From Chelydra serpentina (lineage: Eukaryota; Chordata; Testudines; Chelydridae): a DNA stretch of 64,000 bases. Below are positions 34,401 through 44,131 of the stretch, in pieces. The DNA lies in assembly GCA_037349315.1 (NCBI GenBank), contig JBAIAC010000008.1, positions 35,438,001 to 35,502,000 on the forward strand, written 5' to 3'. Made by a program: the position numbers and the translations under genes. Numbering within the stretch: position 1 is the stretch's first letter; each line of letters starts with the position of its first letter. Under the pieces are notes generated by a model that saw only the letters and a program-made list of their open reading frames with translations, was not told the origin of the DNA and ran no database searches.

Positions 34401-35254
34401 CTGATCCCCAGTAGAGGAGAACGGAAGGATCTCAGGGAGAGGAGGAAAAGGAGGACATAATAACCATGGGAGAGGAAAAAGGAGAAGATTTTCCCATACA
34501 TACTGCATGCATACACAGCCTCTTCACCAAATAGTCATTCATGAGCAATTGCCAACTGCAGTATAGTTCCTTACTATTACCAGATCCAGATAGAGACATG
34601 AACATAGGAATGCAGCAATTGTTTACCTGAGGCCAAACCACAAAATGAGACACATAGTTATGGGAAGCAGAAGGAAGTGTTTCTCAGGAATGATAGCCAC
34701 TTGTGATGACTGAGTGCCTCAGACATGCATCTATAACTGCAATTTACAGAGTTTTTCTCCAGACATTTCTCTATCACTTTACAATGTCTTTACTGATGAC
34801 TTTTCTGGAATAGGTATATCTTTCCTGGTTACATGTGGGCACAAGCACAATTAATTATACAAATGCACACTCTTATGCAAATGCACTTAACTCTTTAAAT
34901 GCTAGGTAAATAATTTAGATATTAGCTCTTTCCTCTTTTTTTCTTAGTAATAGGCTCTGTTAAGCTGAATCTGGTCTCTCCAGAGTTCAGTGGTCCACTT
35001 TCTTTACAAACTAGTAGTTTCTCATATTTAATCTTTTCTATATAACCTGGTTATCAAATACTTACATAGACTAGGTGCTTACATTGTGTATAGAATATAT
35101 CTATATCTATATTTTGTTAATTTTATTTTTCCTTTTTAATGTCTTTCACATTTGTTGAGTCTATATTAAAAATGAGGGGGGTAATCAGGAAAGGTCAATG
35201 AGAAAAGGAAGAAATTCTTGTCTCTTTCACAACAGCATAAACAAAAGTTTCCAA
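34401..35254. other. Unannotated sequence
   Basis: Nothing recognised. Confidence 0.4.
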
Positions 35255-36940
35255 TTACATAGGAATTACCAGACTAGGTCTGAGCCAAATTCCATCTAAT
35301 CCACTATCCTGTGTCTAACAGTGGCCAGGATCAGATGCTTCAGAGGAAGCTGTAAGAACCCCACAGTAGGCAGGTGTGGCATAATCCCCCTCAAAATCTC
35401 ATCCTAATTCCTCATAGTTAGAGATTGGCATTAACCTGAAGCATGAGATTTTTATATCACTTTCAAAACTATATATTTAGTATTCACTATTATAACTCTG
35501 GATATTCTTGTTATCTAAATAAATGGCTAAGGCCTCTTTTTGAATTTTGCTAAATTATTGATATCAATAGTATCTTGTGGCAATGAATTCCGCTGTCTAA
35601 TTACATGTTGAATGAAAAAAATCACATTTTATCACTTCAAAATTTGTCACCATTTAATGTAATTGAATGTTCCCTTGTTCTTGTGTTATTAGACTGAAAA
35701 CAGAAGGTCACACCCTTTTCTAGACCATTCATTTTATATACTTTTATCATGTTCCCTCATTTGTCTCTTTTCCAAGGAAAACAATCCCAATCTGTTCAAT
35801 CTCTTCATATTAGTGATTTTCCAAGGCCTCTAATCATTCTTCTCACCTTTCTCTGAACCCCCTTTAATTTTGCAACATCCTTTTTGAGATGGGTTGACCA
35901 GCACTGCACACAGTATTTCAGATAAAACTGCACCATTGATTTGTACAACAATATTATAATATTCCCATATTATTCTCCATCCTCTTCCTTATGTATCATT
36001 GTTTTCTTTTTTTTTACCTCAGCTGCACAATGAGTAGAGGTTTTGCTTGAGCTGTCCTTACTGATGCTTCATTCCTTTTTCCTGTGTTGATAGTTAATTT
36101 AGAACCCTATCAGGTATATTAGTAGTTATTTACTTTGCATTGACCTGCACTGAACTTCATCTGCTATTGTATTGCTATTTCACCTAGTTGAATTACTTCC
36201 ATTTGCAGGCTTTGCTGGATTAGACTAACCTAAATTATAATGATAGGTTTACTGTATATTTCATTCCATGCATCCGATGAAGTGGGTATTAACCCACGAA
36301 AGCTTATGCTGAAATAAATTTGTTAGTCTCTAAGGTGCTACAAGTTTTTCTTTTTTTTCTTTCTTATTTTCGTTTTGCTAAATTATAATGTCATCTGAAA
36401 ATTTTGTCACCCCATTGCCCACCCCTTCTTCAGATGAAGAATTATTAAATGTCAGACCTTATAAAGAACCTCAAGTATTCCAGTGTTCACCTTTTGCCAT
36501 AATGAAAGTTGATCATTATTCCTGCACTTTGTTTCCTGTTTCTTGGCCTGCTTTTTATCCATGACAATACTCTGCCTCTCACTCCATGACTACTTAGTTT
36601 CTTTAGTAACTTTTTGAAAGGGACTTGGTCAAAGACTTTTTGAATGGCTAAATAAGTTATGGCAACTGGCTATCCTCCATCTACTATATTACTGACACAT
36701 TAAAAATTCTAACAGATTTAGGAGATGTGATTATCCATTCAAGATACCATGACAGTTAGATTTTATCAGAGCATGATCTCCCAGGTGTTTTACTATTCTG
36801 TTTTTAATGATGTAAGATTTACAGGTCTATATTTCCCTGGATCACCCTTAGAGCCTTTTAAAAATATAGGTACAACATTTGCTACCCTGACTCCCCCAGT
36901 ACAGCACATGTACAAGGAAATTTGTCTTGCAGGTGTGTGA
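35255..36940 (-). mobile_element. CR1 LINE 3' part, antisense
   Basis: The + strand shows reverse-complement CR1 landmarks in order: 'attccatctaatccactatc', 'ctgacagtggcc'-like, 'gttcccttgttcttgtgtta', 'tgttccctcatttgtctctt', 'tttgagatgggttgaccagc', 'gcacacagtatttcag', 'gggacttggtcaaagac' and 'ggatcacccttagagccttt'. The minus frame at 36793-37020 includes 'VANVVPIFLKGSKGDPGKYR', the CR1 RT region. A Penelope tail is nested at 36243-36377. The copy is 5'-truncated and decayed. Confidence 0.88.
36243..36377 (+). mobile_element. Short Penelope-like tail insertion C, 13-bp target duplication
   Basis: It is flanked by ctaaattataatg at 36230-36242 and 36378-36390. Its core 'ccatgcatccgatgaagtgg', 'cccacgaaagcttatgctg' and 'aaataaatttgttagtctct' equals the tail of the coding Penelope element. 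Unlike insertions A and B it has only one arm, then a T-rich end. It lies inside the antisense CR1, so it is younger than that copy. Confidence 0.92.
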
Positions 36941-36942
36941 CA

Positions 36943-37757
36943 TTTGTCTTGCAGATGAAGTAGCCACCTGGAAAGAGTTAAAGGATCCCTGACTATCACT
37001 ACACAGGGCAGGATATCCAAAGGAAGAGGAAGGTAGGCCTAGAGGATAGAGCATGTTCTCTTTCCACTGGCTGGTGGAGGCAAGGGAAATGTCTCCAGGG
37101 ACTGCAACCTGCATTTGTCAGTTGAGTTGCTTTATTCTGTTATTTATGTCTTGTTTTCAAAGAAGACATTGTGCCCTGAGGCAGGGGCCTTACCAGGACT
37201 TGGGTGTGGTGTTTGCTTCCTTTCTCTGGTATGGTGAAACAGCCCACCAGCTTACACAGTGCATGTAATAACTTCTCTTCCCCTCTTTACTCACACTCAT
37301 CTTTCCTCCTAACACAGTATTTTATTTTATTTTGTAATTTCAAAAAATCATTGACTAATAAGACATATTTTTCCTTAGGGTTCTTAAATACTCCATTTTG
37401 GCTCTTGCATTTTCAGTGAACAGGCACCCATGTGCTAAAATTGCCATGTAAAGGAAAAGAAAAAGAAGTGATGCATCAGTTCAGCAGCCAGGCTCTTACA
37501 AAAGGCAAACAGCAGCAACAACAATATCGAAACACCATGAAAACTGACAAGAGAAAAGTCCATGCCACCTAAATCTCCTTTAAAAATTCACCCCCATGCA
37601 GCAGGCCAGCACAAAGCCTACTGGCTGAAACAAGTCTGGAGCAACAGGCAGACCTTGTGCTGGCTGTTTGCACAGAGGTAACTTTTGCCATTACCAGTTA
37701 TCGATATCAAGATTTTTCAAGTAAACAACATTTTTACTTGCCCACAGCAACATCACT
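36943..37757. other. Unannotated sequence
   Basis: Nothing recognised. Confidence 0.4.
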
Positions 37758-37965
37758 ACTAGAGCTGGTCAAAAAATGCGCACACACAAGGGAAAATTTA
37801 ACAGGGAGGGGGACATTTTTGCATATTTTCCTCCAAAATTTGAATTTTTGAAGAAATTTGTATGCTATTTTGATTAGCTTTATTGTAATTCAAAACACAG
37901 AAAAAATGTCAACAACTTCAATGTTTTTCTTCTAAATTTGGAATTTTGTCAAAAACTTAACTTTT
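37758..37965 (+). repeat. 'ctagagctggtcaaaaa' family repeat, sense
   Basis: actagagctggtcaaaaaat, then 'aaatttgaatttttgaagaa', 'aatttggaattttgtcaaaa'. Related copies lie at 34251 (sense), 32360 and 49085 (antisense). Confidence 0.5.
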
Positions 37966-38403
37966 AGAAATGTTAGGACATGTTTAATAAGTCCAGTAGA
38001 CCCTACTGACAATTATTTTTTGCAAAAGACATCAAACAATAAAGTAGTTGACTCAATTAGTGGATACTCTTTTAATCCCTAGGATTATAAAATCTGTTCA
38101 GTGAATATGTGAAAGCTGAAATGCTCACTGGAAAGAGGAAGTTACATTTCTTATCACCTTTGCTTTGCTTGTGCTAATCATGCTTCTGTATTAACAAAGA
38201 GTTTGTGTTAAGTATTTTCATAACTCACCCTAAGTGATGACACGCTGATTTATGTCTACACTGCGAGAGTAGTTCGATTTTACTTAAACCAAATTTGTGA
38301 AACCGATATTACAAAGTCGAACATGTGTATCCACACTAAGGACAGTAATTCGACTTTGTGAGTCCACACTAACGGGGCAAGCGTCGACATTGCAAGCGGT
38401 GCA

Positions 38404-38424
38404 CTGTGGGTAGCTATCCCACAG
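38404..38424. promoter_or_regulatory. Subterminal palindrome, left
   Basis: The 21-bp stretch begins CTGTGGGTAGCTA and ends TCCCACAG, a palindrome with a single off-centre mismatch. It lies about 155 bp inside the left end and 200 bp before the transposase ATG, where a transposase/Myb-like binding site or promoter element could sit. That role is inference. Confidence 0.45.
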
Positions 38425-38625
38425 TTCCCGCAGTCCACGCTGCCCATTGGAATTCTGGGTCAAGCCCCCAATGCCTGCTAGGGCAAAAACTGTGTTGCGG
38501 GTGATTTTGGGTAACTGTCGTCAGTCAACCCTCACTCCTGCCCTCCCTCCGTGAAAGCGCCGGCGGGCAATCAGTTCGCGCCCTTTTCTACTGATTGACA
38601 GCGCGGACGCCCCAGCACCGCGAGC

Positions 38626-39909
38626 ATGGAGCCCACTGCGATCATCGCTGCCGTTATGGCCGTTGTCAACACCTCGCGCCTTATCGTCCACCTTTTTCAG
38701 AGGCAGATGCTGAGAAATCGGGTGAGGAGGCTATGGCAGCGCGGTGAGGACATTGACTCTGAGATGGGCACAGACCTCTCACAAAGCACGGGACCCCGCA
38801 CCCTGGACATCATGGTGGCAATGGGTCATGTAGATGCTGTGGAACGGCGATTCTGGGCCCGGGAAACAAGCACGGACTGGTGGGACCGCATAGTGCTGCA
38901 GGTCTGGGATGAATCACAGTCGCTGCGAAACTTTCGGATGCATAAGGGCACTTTCCTGGAACTTTGTGAGTTGCTGTCCCCTGCCCTGAAGCGCCAGGAC
39001 ACCCGGATGCGAGCAGCCCTGACTATCCAGAAGCGAGTGGCCATAGCCCTCTGGAAGCTTGCAACGCCTGACAGCTACCGGTCAGTCGCTAATCAATTCG
39101 GAGTGGGCAAATCTACAGTGGGGGTTGCTGTGATGCAAGTAGCCAACACAATCGTTGAGCTACTGCTCTCAAAGGTAGTGACCCTGGGAAACGTGCAGGT
39201 GATCATAGATGGCTTCGCTGCGATGGGATTCCCAAACTGCGGTGGGGCTATTGATGGGACTCACATCCCTATCCTGGGACCGGGACACCAGGGCAACCAG
39301 TACATTAACCAAAAGGGCTACTTTTCAATGGTGCTGCAAACACTGGTGGACCATAAGGGACGTTTTACCAACATCAACGTCGGATGGCCGGGCAAGGTTC
39401 ATGACGCTCGCGTTTTCAGGAACTCTGGTCTCTTTAGACAGCTACAGGAAGGTATTTACTTCCCGGAGCACAAAATAACTGTTGGGGATGTAGAGATGCC
39501 TCTAGTGATCCTCGGGGACCCAGCCTACCCGCTAATGCCCTGGTTCATGAAGCCGTACACAGGCGCCGTGGACAGTGAAAAGGAGCTCTTCAACTACCGT
39601 CTGAGCAAGTGCAGAATGGTGGTGAAGTGTGTTTTTGGACGTCTGAAGGGGAGATAGAGAAGCTTACTGACTCGCTCTGATCTCAGCCAAACCAATATCC
39701 CCATTGTGATTGCAGCTTGCTGTGTGCTCCACAATCTCTGTGAGAGCAAGGGGGAGACGTTTATGGCGGGGTGGAAGGTTGAGGCAAATCGCCTGGCTGA
39801 TGATTATGCGCAGCCAGACACCCAGGCGATTAGAAGAGCCCAGCGGGACGCGCTGCAAATCCGGGAAGCTTTGAAAGCTAGCTTCCAGAGTGACCAGGGT
39901 AACCTGTGA
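38626..39909 (+). pseudogene. HARBI1-like DDE transposase, inactivated by one stop
   Basis: This is a PIF/Harbinger transposase, the nuclease that excises the element and inserts it at TWA sites. From ATG 38626 the frame is open for 343 codons. A TAG at 39655-39657 then interrupts 'FGRLKGR' where Trp is expected, and the same frame continues without shift to 39909, ending 'SFQSDQGNL', for 427 codons in all. An N-terminal HTH-like segment is near residues 151-169 (SYRSVANQFGVGKSTVGVAV). DDE residues: Asp210 in GAIDGTH, Asp260 in KVHDARVF; the conserved GDPAYPL is at 297-303. The catalytic Glu expected in 'VVExxFGRLK' is Lys334 (codon AAG, 39625-39627). 'ACCVLHNLCE' (39715 on) is the usual C-terminal signature. 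AATAAA follows at 40014. Two independent lesions make it inactive. Confidence 0.93.
39655..39657 (+). other. In-frame nonsense codon in transposase
   Basis: TAG follows 'GGGAGA'. A single G-to-A change from TGG (Trp, usual in 'FGRLKGRW') explains it. The downstream frame is unchanged for 84 codons. Confidence 0.85.
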
Positions 39910-39965
39910 CTATTACGTTTTTTATGCAGAAGCTGAACCTGCCTCCGTTTCTTTACCCAGTTAAT

Positions 39966-40285
39966 GTTGCCTATCCTCTCCAATTACCAAACCCCTTCCC
40001 ACACACCCTTAAAAATAAAATAAATGAAACATTGTTCATTAAAACCGTCTTCTTTATTAAGGCTTTCTCGGTAAAGGGTTGAAACTGGGACGCATACTGC
40101 GGTTGGGGAGCGGGTGGAGTGATGGAAAGGACACTTCTAAACTCGGGGAATGATAGGCTCTTGCTCCTAGAGCAGTCTGCAGTGGTGGACTGCTTGTTTC
40201 AATGGAGCCTGCCACCCCTCCTTTATGGGACTCTGTGTGGTGGGGCTATGTGACTTTGTGGCGGGGGAGAGCGGTTACAGATCCC
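39966..40285. repeat. Internal duplication, block 1
   Basis: It shares with 40478-40805 the order 'gcctatcctctccaattacc', 'tttattaagg', 'gaaactggga', 'ggaaaggac', 'ggggaatga', 'gggactttgtggcgg'-like and 'gagcggt'. On the minus strand it still reads 'LSFPEF' where the live Myb gene ends 'LSFPKI' and stop, so it is a decayed duplicate of the Myb 3' end and untranslated region. Confidence 0.8.
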
Positions 40286-40477
40286 CTGCTGCATGGCTCT
40301 GTCATCCAGGCTACGGACCGCTGCATAAGATCTGTAACCGCCCTCCCCCACCTCAAAAAAAACAGAGCCCCCCCACACAGAACATGAAAACCACCTCCCA
40401 GACTGACCATGGTGCCTAATGGCTGCAATGTGAGTGTGACTTTCTGGTGAACCTGCACCCCTGTCTGTACCCTGGTA

Positions 40478-40805
40478 AAGGTGCCTATCATCTCCAATTA
40501 CCAACCTCCTTCTCCCCCTTCAAATACACTGTCCTTTACAAGAAAATCAAGGAAACAATACCTAACAGAAAAGTAATTTTTATTAAGGACTTCACAGTTA
40601 TGGGATGAAACTGGGAGGGTGGCTAGGGTGGGGTGCGGTTGGAGGGAAGGAAAGGACCCATCAAATCTTGGGGAATGAGAGCCTTCTGCTGCTTGAGTAG
40701 TCCACAGGGGTGGAGTGAATGTTTCCACGGCCCCTACCGCCCCTCCGTCTTGAGACTTTGGGTGGGGGGGGGATGGGACTTTGTGGCGGAGGAGGGCGGT
40801 GAGAG
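40478..40805. repeat. Internal duplication, block 2
   Basis: This block includes the present 3' end of the Myb gene (stop at 40661-40663 on minus). A minus-strand AATAAA is read from 40583 to 40578. It is the partner of block 1, 510 bp away in direct orientation. Confidence 0.8.
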
Positions 40806-41142
40806 AGAGAATGAAGCGGGGCTCTGTCCTCCTGCCTCCGGTCCTGCAGAACATCTACAAGGTGCCGGAGCATGTCCATTTGCTCCTGCATTAGCCCAAG
40901 CAGCAACTGAGTAGCCTGCTGGTCTTCCTGACGCCACCTGTCCTCATGAGCTTCACTCCTCTCCTCCCGTTCGCTGGATGCTCGCCGGTACTGAGAGATG
41001 TCCTCTCTCCACTGTGCCACCTCAGTTCGGGAACAGACCATACGTTCTGAAAACATCTCGTCCCGTGTTCTTTTTTGGCGCCGCCTGATCAGCGCCAGCC
41101 TCTGGGAGGGGGATGCTGGGGTAGCCTGGGAGACACTCGCAG
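40661..41142 (-). CDS. Myb/SANT-like Harbinger accessory protein, exon 2
   Basis: This is the C-terminal exon of the accessory gene whose first exon is 42232-42889. The minus-strand acceptor reads 'ttttcccatcccacag' before CTGCGAG. Joining it to the GTAAGT donor at 42231 keeps the frame (658 + 482 = 1140 nt, 379 codons plus stop). The exon encodes 'SPSQRLALIRRRQKRTRDEM', then a charged helical stretch (EREERSEAHEDRWRQEDQQ) likely to form a coiled coil with 'LMQEQMDMLRHLVDVLQDR', a proline-rich linker, and the end 'RRLSFPKI'. A poly(A) signal on minus lies about 80 bp after the stop. No lesion is seen. Confidence 0.85.
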
Positions 41143-41479
41143 CTGTGGGATGGGAAAAAGGGAGTGAATTCCTCAAAGATAAATTTTAGCGAACAATAAA
41201 TATAGTCTTTCCCTGTGAACAAGACCATGCACACTACCTATCACATGTGCAGTCAGTACAAGGTCGAATTTTCTGTCTTTATATTGAGTGCCTGTGGTCT
41301 TGGTGTACAGATCACACAAGCGGGGCCAGACAACAGAATTCGGCTAGCAGGAGGCCATGGTAAGCTGTAGACTTTTGGCTGCTGAAAGCTTAATTTACAG
41401 CAGCACCCTCCTTTCACGTTCCAAACACTGCTCCTATCGTTGGCCATTTCCTGCTGGCGGCGATCCGGCAAACATGAAC

Positions 41480-41755
41480 TCTCCCCCCTGTCACACCCAC
41501 GGTGCGGCTGTACCCGTGAATGGTCCCTGCAAGCTGCCGGCAAACCACTCAGCATGAACGGTTCGCCTCCCCACCCCCACCGCATGGCTGTGCTCGGGAA
41601 AGATCCCTGCATGCTGCCGGCAAACCGCTCAGCATGAACGGTTTGCCTCCCCGCCCCCACCACATGGCTGGGCTCGGGAAAGATCCCTGCATGCTGCCGG
41701 CGAACCGCTCAGCATGAATGGTTCGCCTCCCCGCCCCACCGCGTGGCTGGAAACC
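41480..41755 (+). repeat. 80-bp tandem repeat (minisatellite), about 3.5 units
   Basis: The unit includes 'atccctgcatgctgccggca', 'aaccgctcagcatgaa', 'cggttcgcctcccc' and 'catggctg'. Boundaries fall near 41559, 41639 and 41719. The first and last units are diverged or partial. Because 80 is not a multiple of 3, each copy shifts frame, giving a ladder of spurious open frames. Confidence 0.9.
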
Positions 41756-41829
41756 GCCGGGTAGAGTTCTTTAAAGGAACAGGCTACCAGTCCCCATACT
41801 AAAATTCCCCTAATTCAAACCAGGACACC

Positions 41830-42120
41830 ATGACTGATATCACTCTGATGAGGATTGCGGAGACAGAGAAAGACCGTATGCTGCGTGAATGCCAGCAAAC
41901 ACTGGGGCCGTATGCCACCATGCTTTGCCAGGCAATGATACTGGAGTACCAGCTACTAGCCTGGCACGGAAAAGTTTCCTACCATGGAGGAGGCCATAAG
42001 GTCACTCTCCCCAGGAACCTGATGCAAAGGCTGGCAGATTACCTCCAGGAGAGCTTCATGGAGATGTCCCAGGAGGATTTCTCCTCTATCCCCAGACATG
42101 TTGACAGACTTTTCGAGTAG
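41830..42120 (+). CDS. Unrecognised 96-aa frame inside the Myb intron
   Basis: I do not recognise this protein. ATG 41830 has a reasonable context (acaccATGa). It reads 'MTDITLMRIAETEKDRML' through 'YHGGGHKVTLPRNLMQRL' to 'EDFSSIPRHVDRLFE' and a TAG. Composition is balanced, with charged and hydrophobic residues spaced as in a globular helical protein, and without the low complexity of the chance frames elsewhere. AATAAA lies 90 bp after the stop (42210-42215), so an independent + transcript is possible. It could be a third Harbinger gene, an exon of a longer + gene, or a chance frame. No signal peptide or membrane segment is seen. Confidence 0.5.
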   Translation: MTDITLMRIAETEKDRMLRECQQTLGPYATMLCQAMILEYQLLAWHGKVSYHGGGHKVTLPRNLMQRLADYLQESFMEMSQEDFSSIPRHVDRLFE

Positions 42121-42231
42121 CTGCACTGGCAACGACTAAAAACTAAAGCGCCTAGGGCAAACTAATAATGAAAAACCCATTGCTAACATACCATACCAAT
42201 TCTATTCAAAATAAATGTTTAAAACACTTAC

Positions 42232-42889
42232 CTACTGATCCTTCCCCTGATTCACGGTCCGGGTTACCGCCTTGGGAGGTTTGGTAGGGGATCTCAGTAA
42301 GGGTGATGAAAAGATCCTGGCTGTCGGGAAAATCAGCGTTGAAAGCATTGTCGACTGCCTCGTCCTCCTCATCTCCTTCCTCATCTTCCCCATCCGCGAA
42401 AACCTCAGAGGAAGCGGCCGTAGATAAGACCCCATCATTGGAGTCCACGGACACTGGTGGGGTGGTGGTGGCGGCCCCCCCTAGAATTGTATGCAGTGCC
42501 TCGTAGAAACGGCATGTTTGGGGCTGGGATCCGGAGCGTCCGTTTGCCTCTTTGGTCTTCTGGTACGCTTGTCGCAGCTCCTTGATTTCCACGCGGCACT
42601 GCGTGACATCCCGGCTGTATCCTCTCTCCGTCATGGCTTTTGAGATCTTCTCGTAGATCTTCGCATTCCGTCTTTTCGATCGCAGCTCCGAAAGCACGGA
42701 CTCATCGCCCCACACAGCGATCAGATCCAAGACTTCCCAATCAGTCCATGCTGGGGGTCTCTTTCTATTCTGCGATTGCATGGTCACCTCTGCTGGAGAG
42801 CTCTGCATCGTTGCCAGTGCTGCTGAGCTCGCCACGATGTCCAAACAGGAAATGGGATTCAAACTGCCCAGACAGGAAAAGGAATTCAA
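42232..42889 (-). CDS. Myb/SANT-like Harbinger accessory protein, exon 1
   Basis: Harbinger elements carry a Myb-like partner that binds transposon DNA and helps the transposase enter the nucleus and reach the ends. The frame opens at 42889; an internal ATG at 42808 (MQSSPAEVTM) is the start I find more likely. Residues about 46-138 (from the first ATG) form a trihelix Myb/SANT-like domain: 'AWTDWEVLDLIAVWGDE', 'RNAKIYEKISKAM', 'TQCRVEIKELRQAYQK', 'QTCRFYEALHTILGG'. An acidic segment (DGEDEEGDEEDEAVDN) follows, typical of an activation or interaction region. The exon ends at a GTAAGT donor after 'ESGEGSV' and joins 40661-41142. The spliced frame has no stop or shift, unlike the transposase. 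The gene converges on the transposase. Confidence 0.87.
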
Positions 42890-42977
42890 ATTTTCCCGGG
42901 GCTTTTCCTGTCTGGCTGTTCAGAGCATCCAAGCTCGGACTACTGTCCAGAGCATCCACGGAGTGGTGCACTCTTGG

Positions 42978-42994
42978 ATAGCTCCCGGAGCTAT
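42978..42994. promoter_or_regulatory. Subterminal palindrome, right
   Basis: ATAGCTCCCGGAGCTAT is a perfect palindrome around its central C, about 205 bp inside the right end and upstream of the Myb-like gene. It shares TAGCT with the left palindrome at 38404. Confidence 0.5.
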
Positions 42995-43201
42995 TAGCGT
43001 CGAATTCAGTCCACACTAACTCTAATTCGACATGGCCATGTCGACTTTAGCGCTACTCCCCTCGTCGGGGAGGAGTACAGAAATCGATTTAAGGAGCCCT
43101 TTATGTCGAAATAAATAGCTTTGTTGTGTGGACGGGTGCAGGGTTAATTCGAGTTAACGCTGCTAAATTCGAAATAAACTCCTAGTGTAGACCAGGACTT
43201 A

Positions 43202-43397
43202 GTAACCTGACACAAACTAGACGGCTTGGGAGTATTAAACTAACCACTAAAACATATAGAGCATAGCCATTCTGTAGTGGATAAAATGAGCATGAAGTTC
43301 TCTCCTTTTAAAGGGCATAGCTACAAAGCAAGTTACTGCATGGCAAGTCAGGGTATGAAGCTATAGCGCACCAGTTTACAACACAGTATCTGTCCAT
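43202..43397. other. Junction between Harbinger and Penelope elements
   Basis: About 200 bp with no recognised repeat. The true 5' end of the Penelope element may lie within it. Confidence 0.4.
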
Positions 43398-44131
43398 GTG
43401 GACAGTGCACAGCACAGTGAAAGTCCTAATGTGGCTTCCACACACTTTGCTTCTCTACAGAGGAAAAAGGACATTAAACTATCTAAACTCCTACATGCCA
43501 TAAGGGGCCACAACAGTGGTTCCCTTAACTCACCCAACAATATTGTTAATCTATCCAGCTATACTCTTAGCTCAGCAGAAGAGTCTGTCCTATCTCAGGG
43601 CCTCTCCTTCTCCCCCACCACCCCCACAAACATGATACAGTTCTGCAGTGACCTAGAATCTTACTTTCAACGTCTCCGGCTCAAGGAATATTTCCAACAC
43701 ACCATTGAACAGCACACTAACCCACAGAATCCTTCCTACCAACGCTACAAAAAGAAGGATTCTGTGTGGTCTTCTCCTGAAGGTCAAAACAACAGACTGG
43801 ACTTCTACATAGAGTGCTTCCGCCAACGTGCACGGGCTGAAATTGTGGAAAAGAAGCATCACTTGCCCCATAACCTCAGCTGTGCAGAACACAACGCCAT
43901 CCACAGCCTCAGAAACAACTCTGACATCATAATAAAAAAGGCTGACAAAGGAGGTGCTGTCGTCATCATGAACAGGTCCGAATATGAACAAGAGGCTGCT
44001 AGACAACTCTCTGACACCACATTCTACAGGCCATTACCCTCTGACCCCACTGAGAATTACCAAAAGAAACTACACCATCTGCTCAAGTACAGGAACAAAT
44101 CTACACAGACACACCCCTGGAGCACCAACGA
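43398..44131 (+). pseudogene. Penelope protein, N-terminal segment
   Basis: The first open piece includes 'FASLQRKKDIKLSKLLHAIR', 'LRLKEYFQHTIEQHTN', 'SVWSSPEGQNNRLDFYIECF' and the Penelope-conserved 'IIKKADKGGAVVIM' (about 43930). Frame 43398 is meaningful to about 44125, after which a 1- or 2-base indel moves the family-like reading to the +2 frame ('GVFYLLPKFHNAGNPG', 44132 on). The first ATG is simply the first in-frame one; the family usually extends further upstream, so this start may be internal. Confidence 0.8.

Larger units (their letters stand above)
41143..42231 (-). other. Intron of the Myb-like gene
   Basis: The donor is G|GTAAGTG (minus, from 42231) and the acceptor is CCCACAG|C (minus, to 41143). 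The 1089-bp intron contains the 80-bp tandem repeat (41480-41755) and an open frame on the other strand (41830-42120). Confidence 0.8.
38247..43198. mobile_element. Harbinger (PIF/Harbinger) DNA transposon, autonomous type, about 4.95 kb
   Basis: The left end region is GATTTATGTCTACACTG and the right end AGTGTAGACCAGGAC, inverse copies sharing GTCTACACT; the exact left end is uncertain by about 6 bp. TTA follows the right end (43199-43201) and TTA occurs at 38250-38252, fitting the 3-bp TWA target of Harbinger. It contains a HARBI1-like transposase (+, 38626-39909), a two-exon Myb/SANT-like gene (-, 42889-40661), and an unrecognised 96-aa frame (+, 41830-42120) in the Myb intron. Subterminal regions share 'gtccacacta' and 'ttcgac' phrases in inverse orientation. 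Reading frames and ends are much better preserved than other repeats here, so it is relatively young. Confidence 0.92.

Noticed and set aside
41357..41717. Three staggered 65-codon frames with shared segments
   Set aside because: They are produced by the 80-bp tandem repeat shifting frame in each unit.
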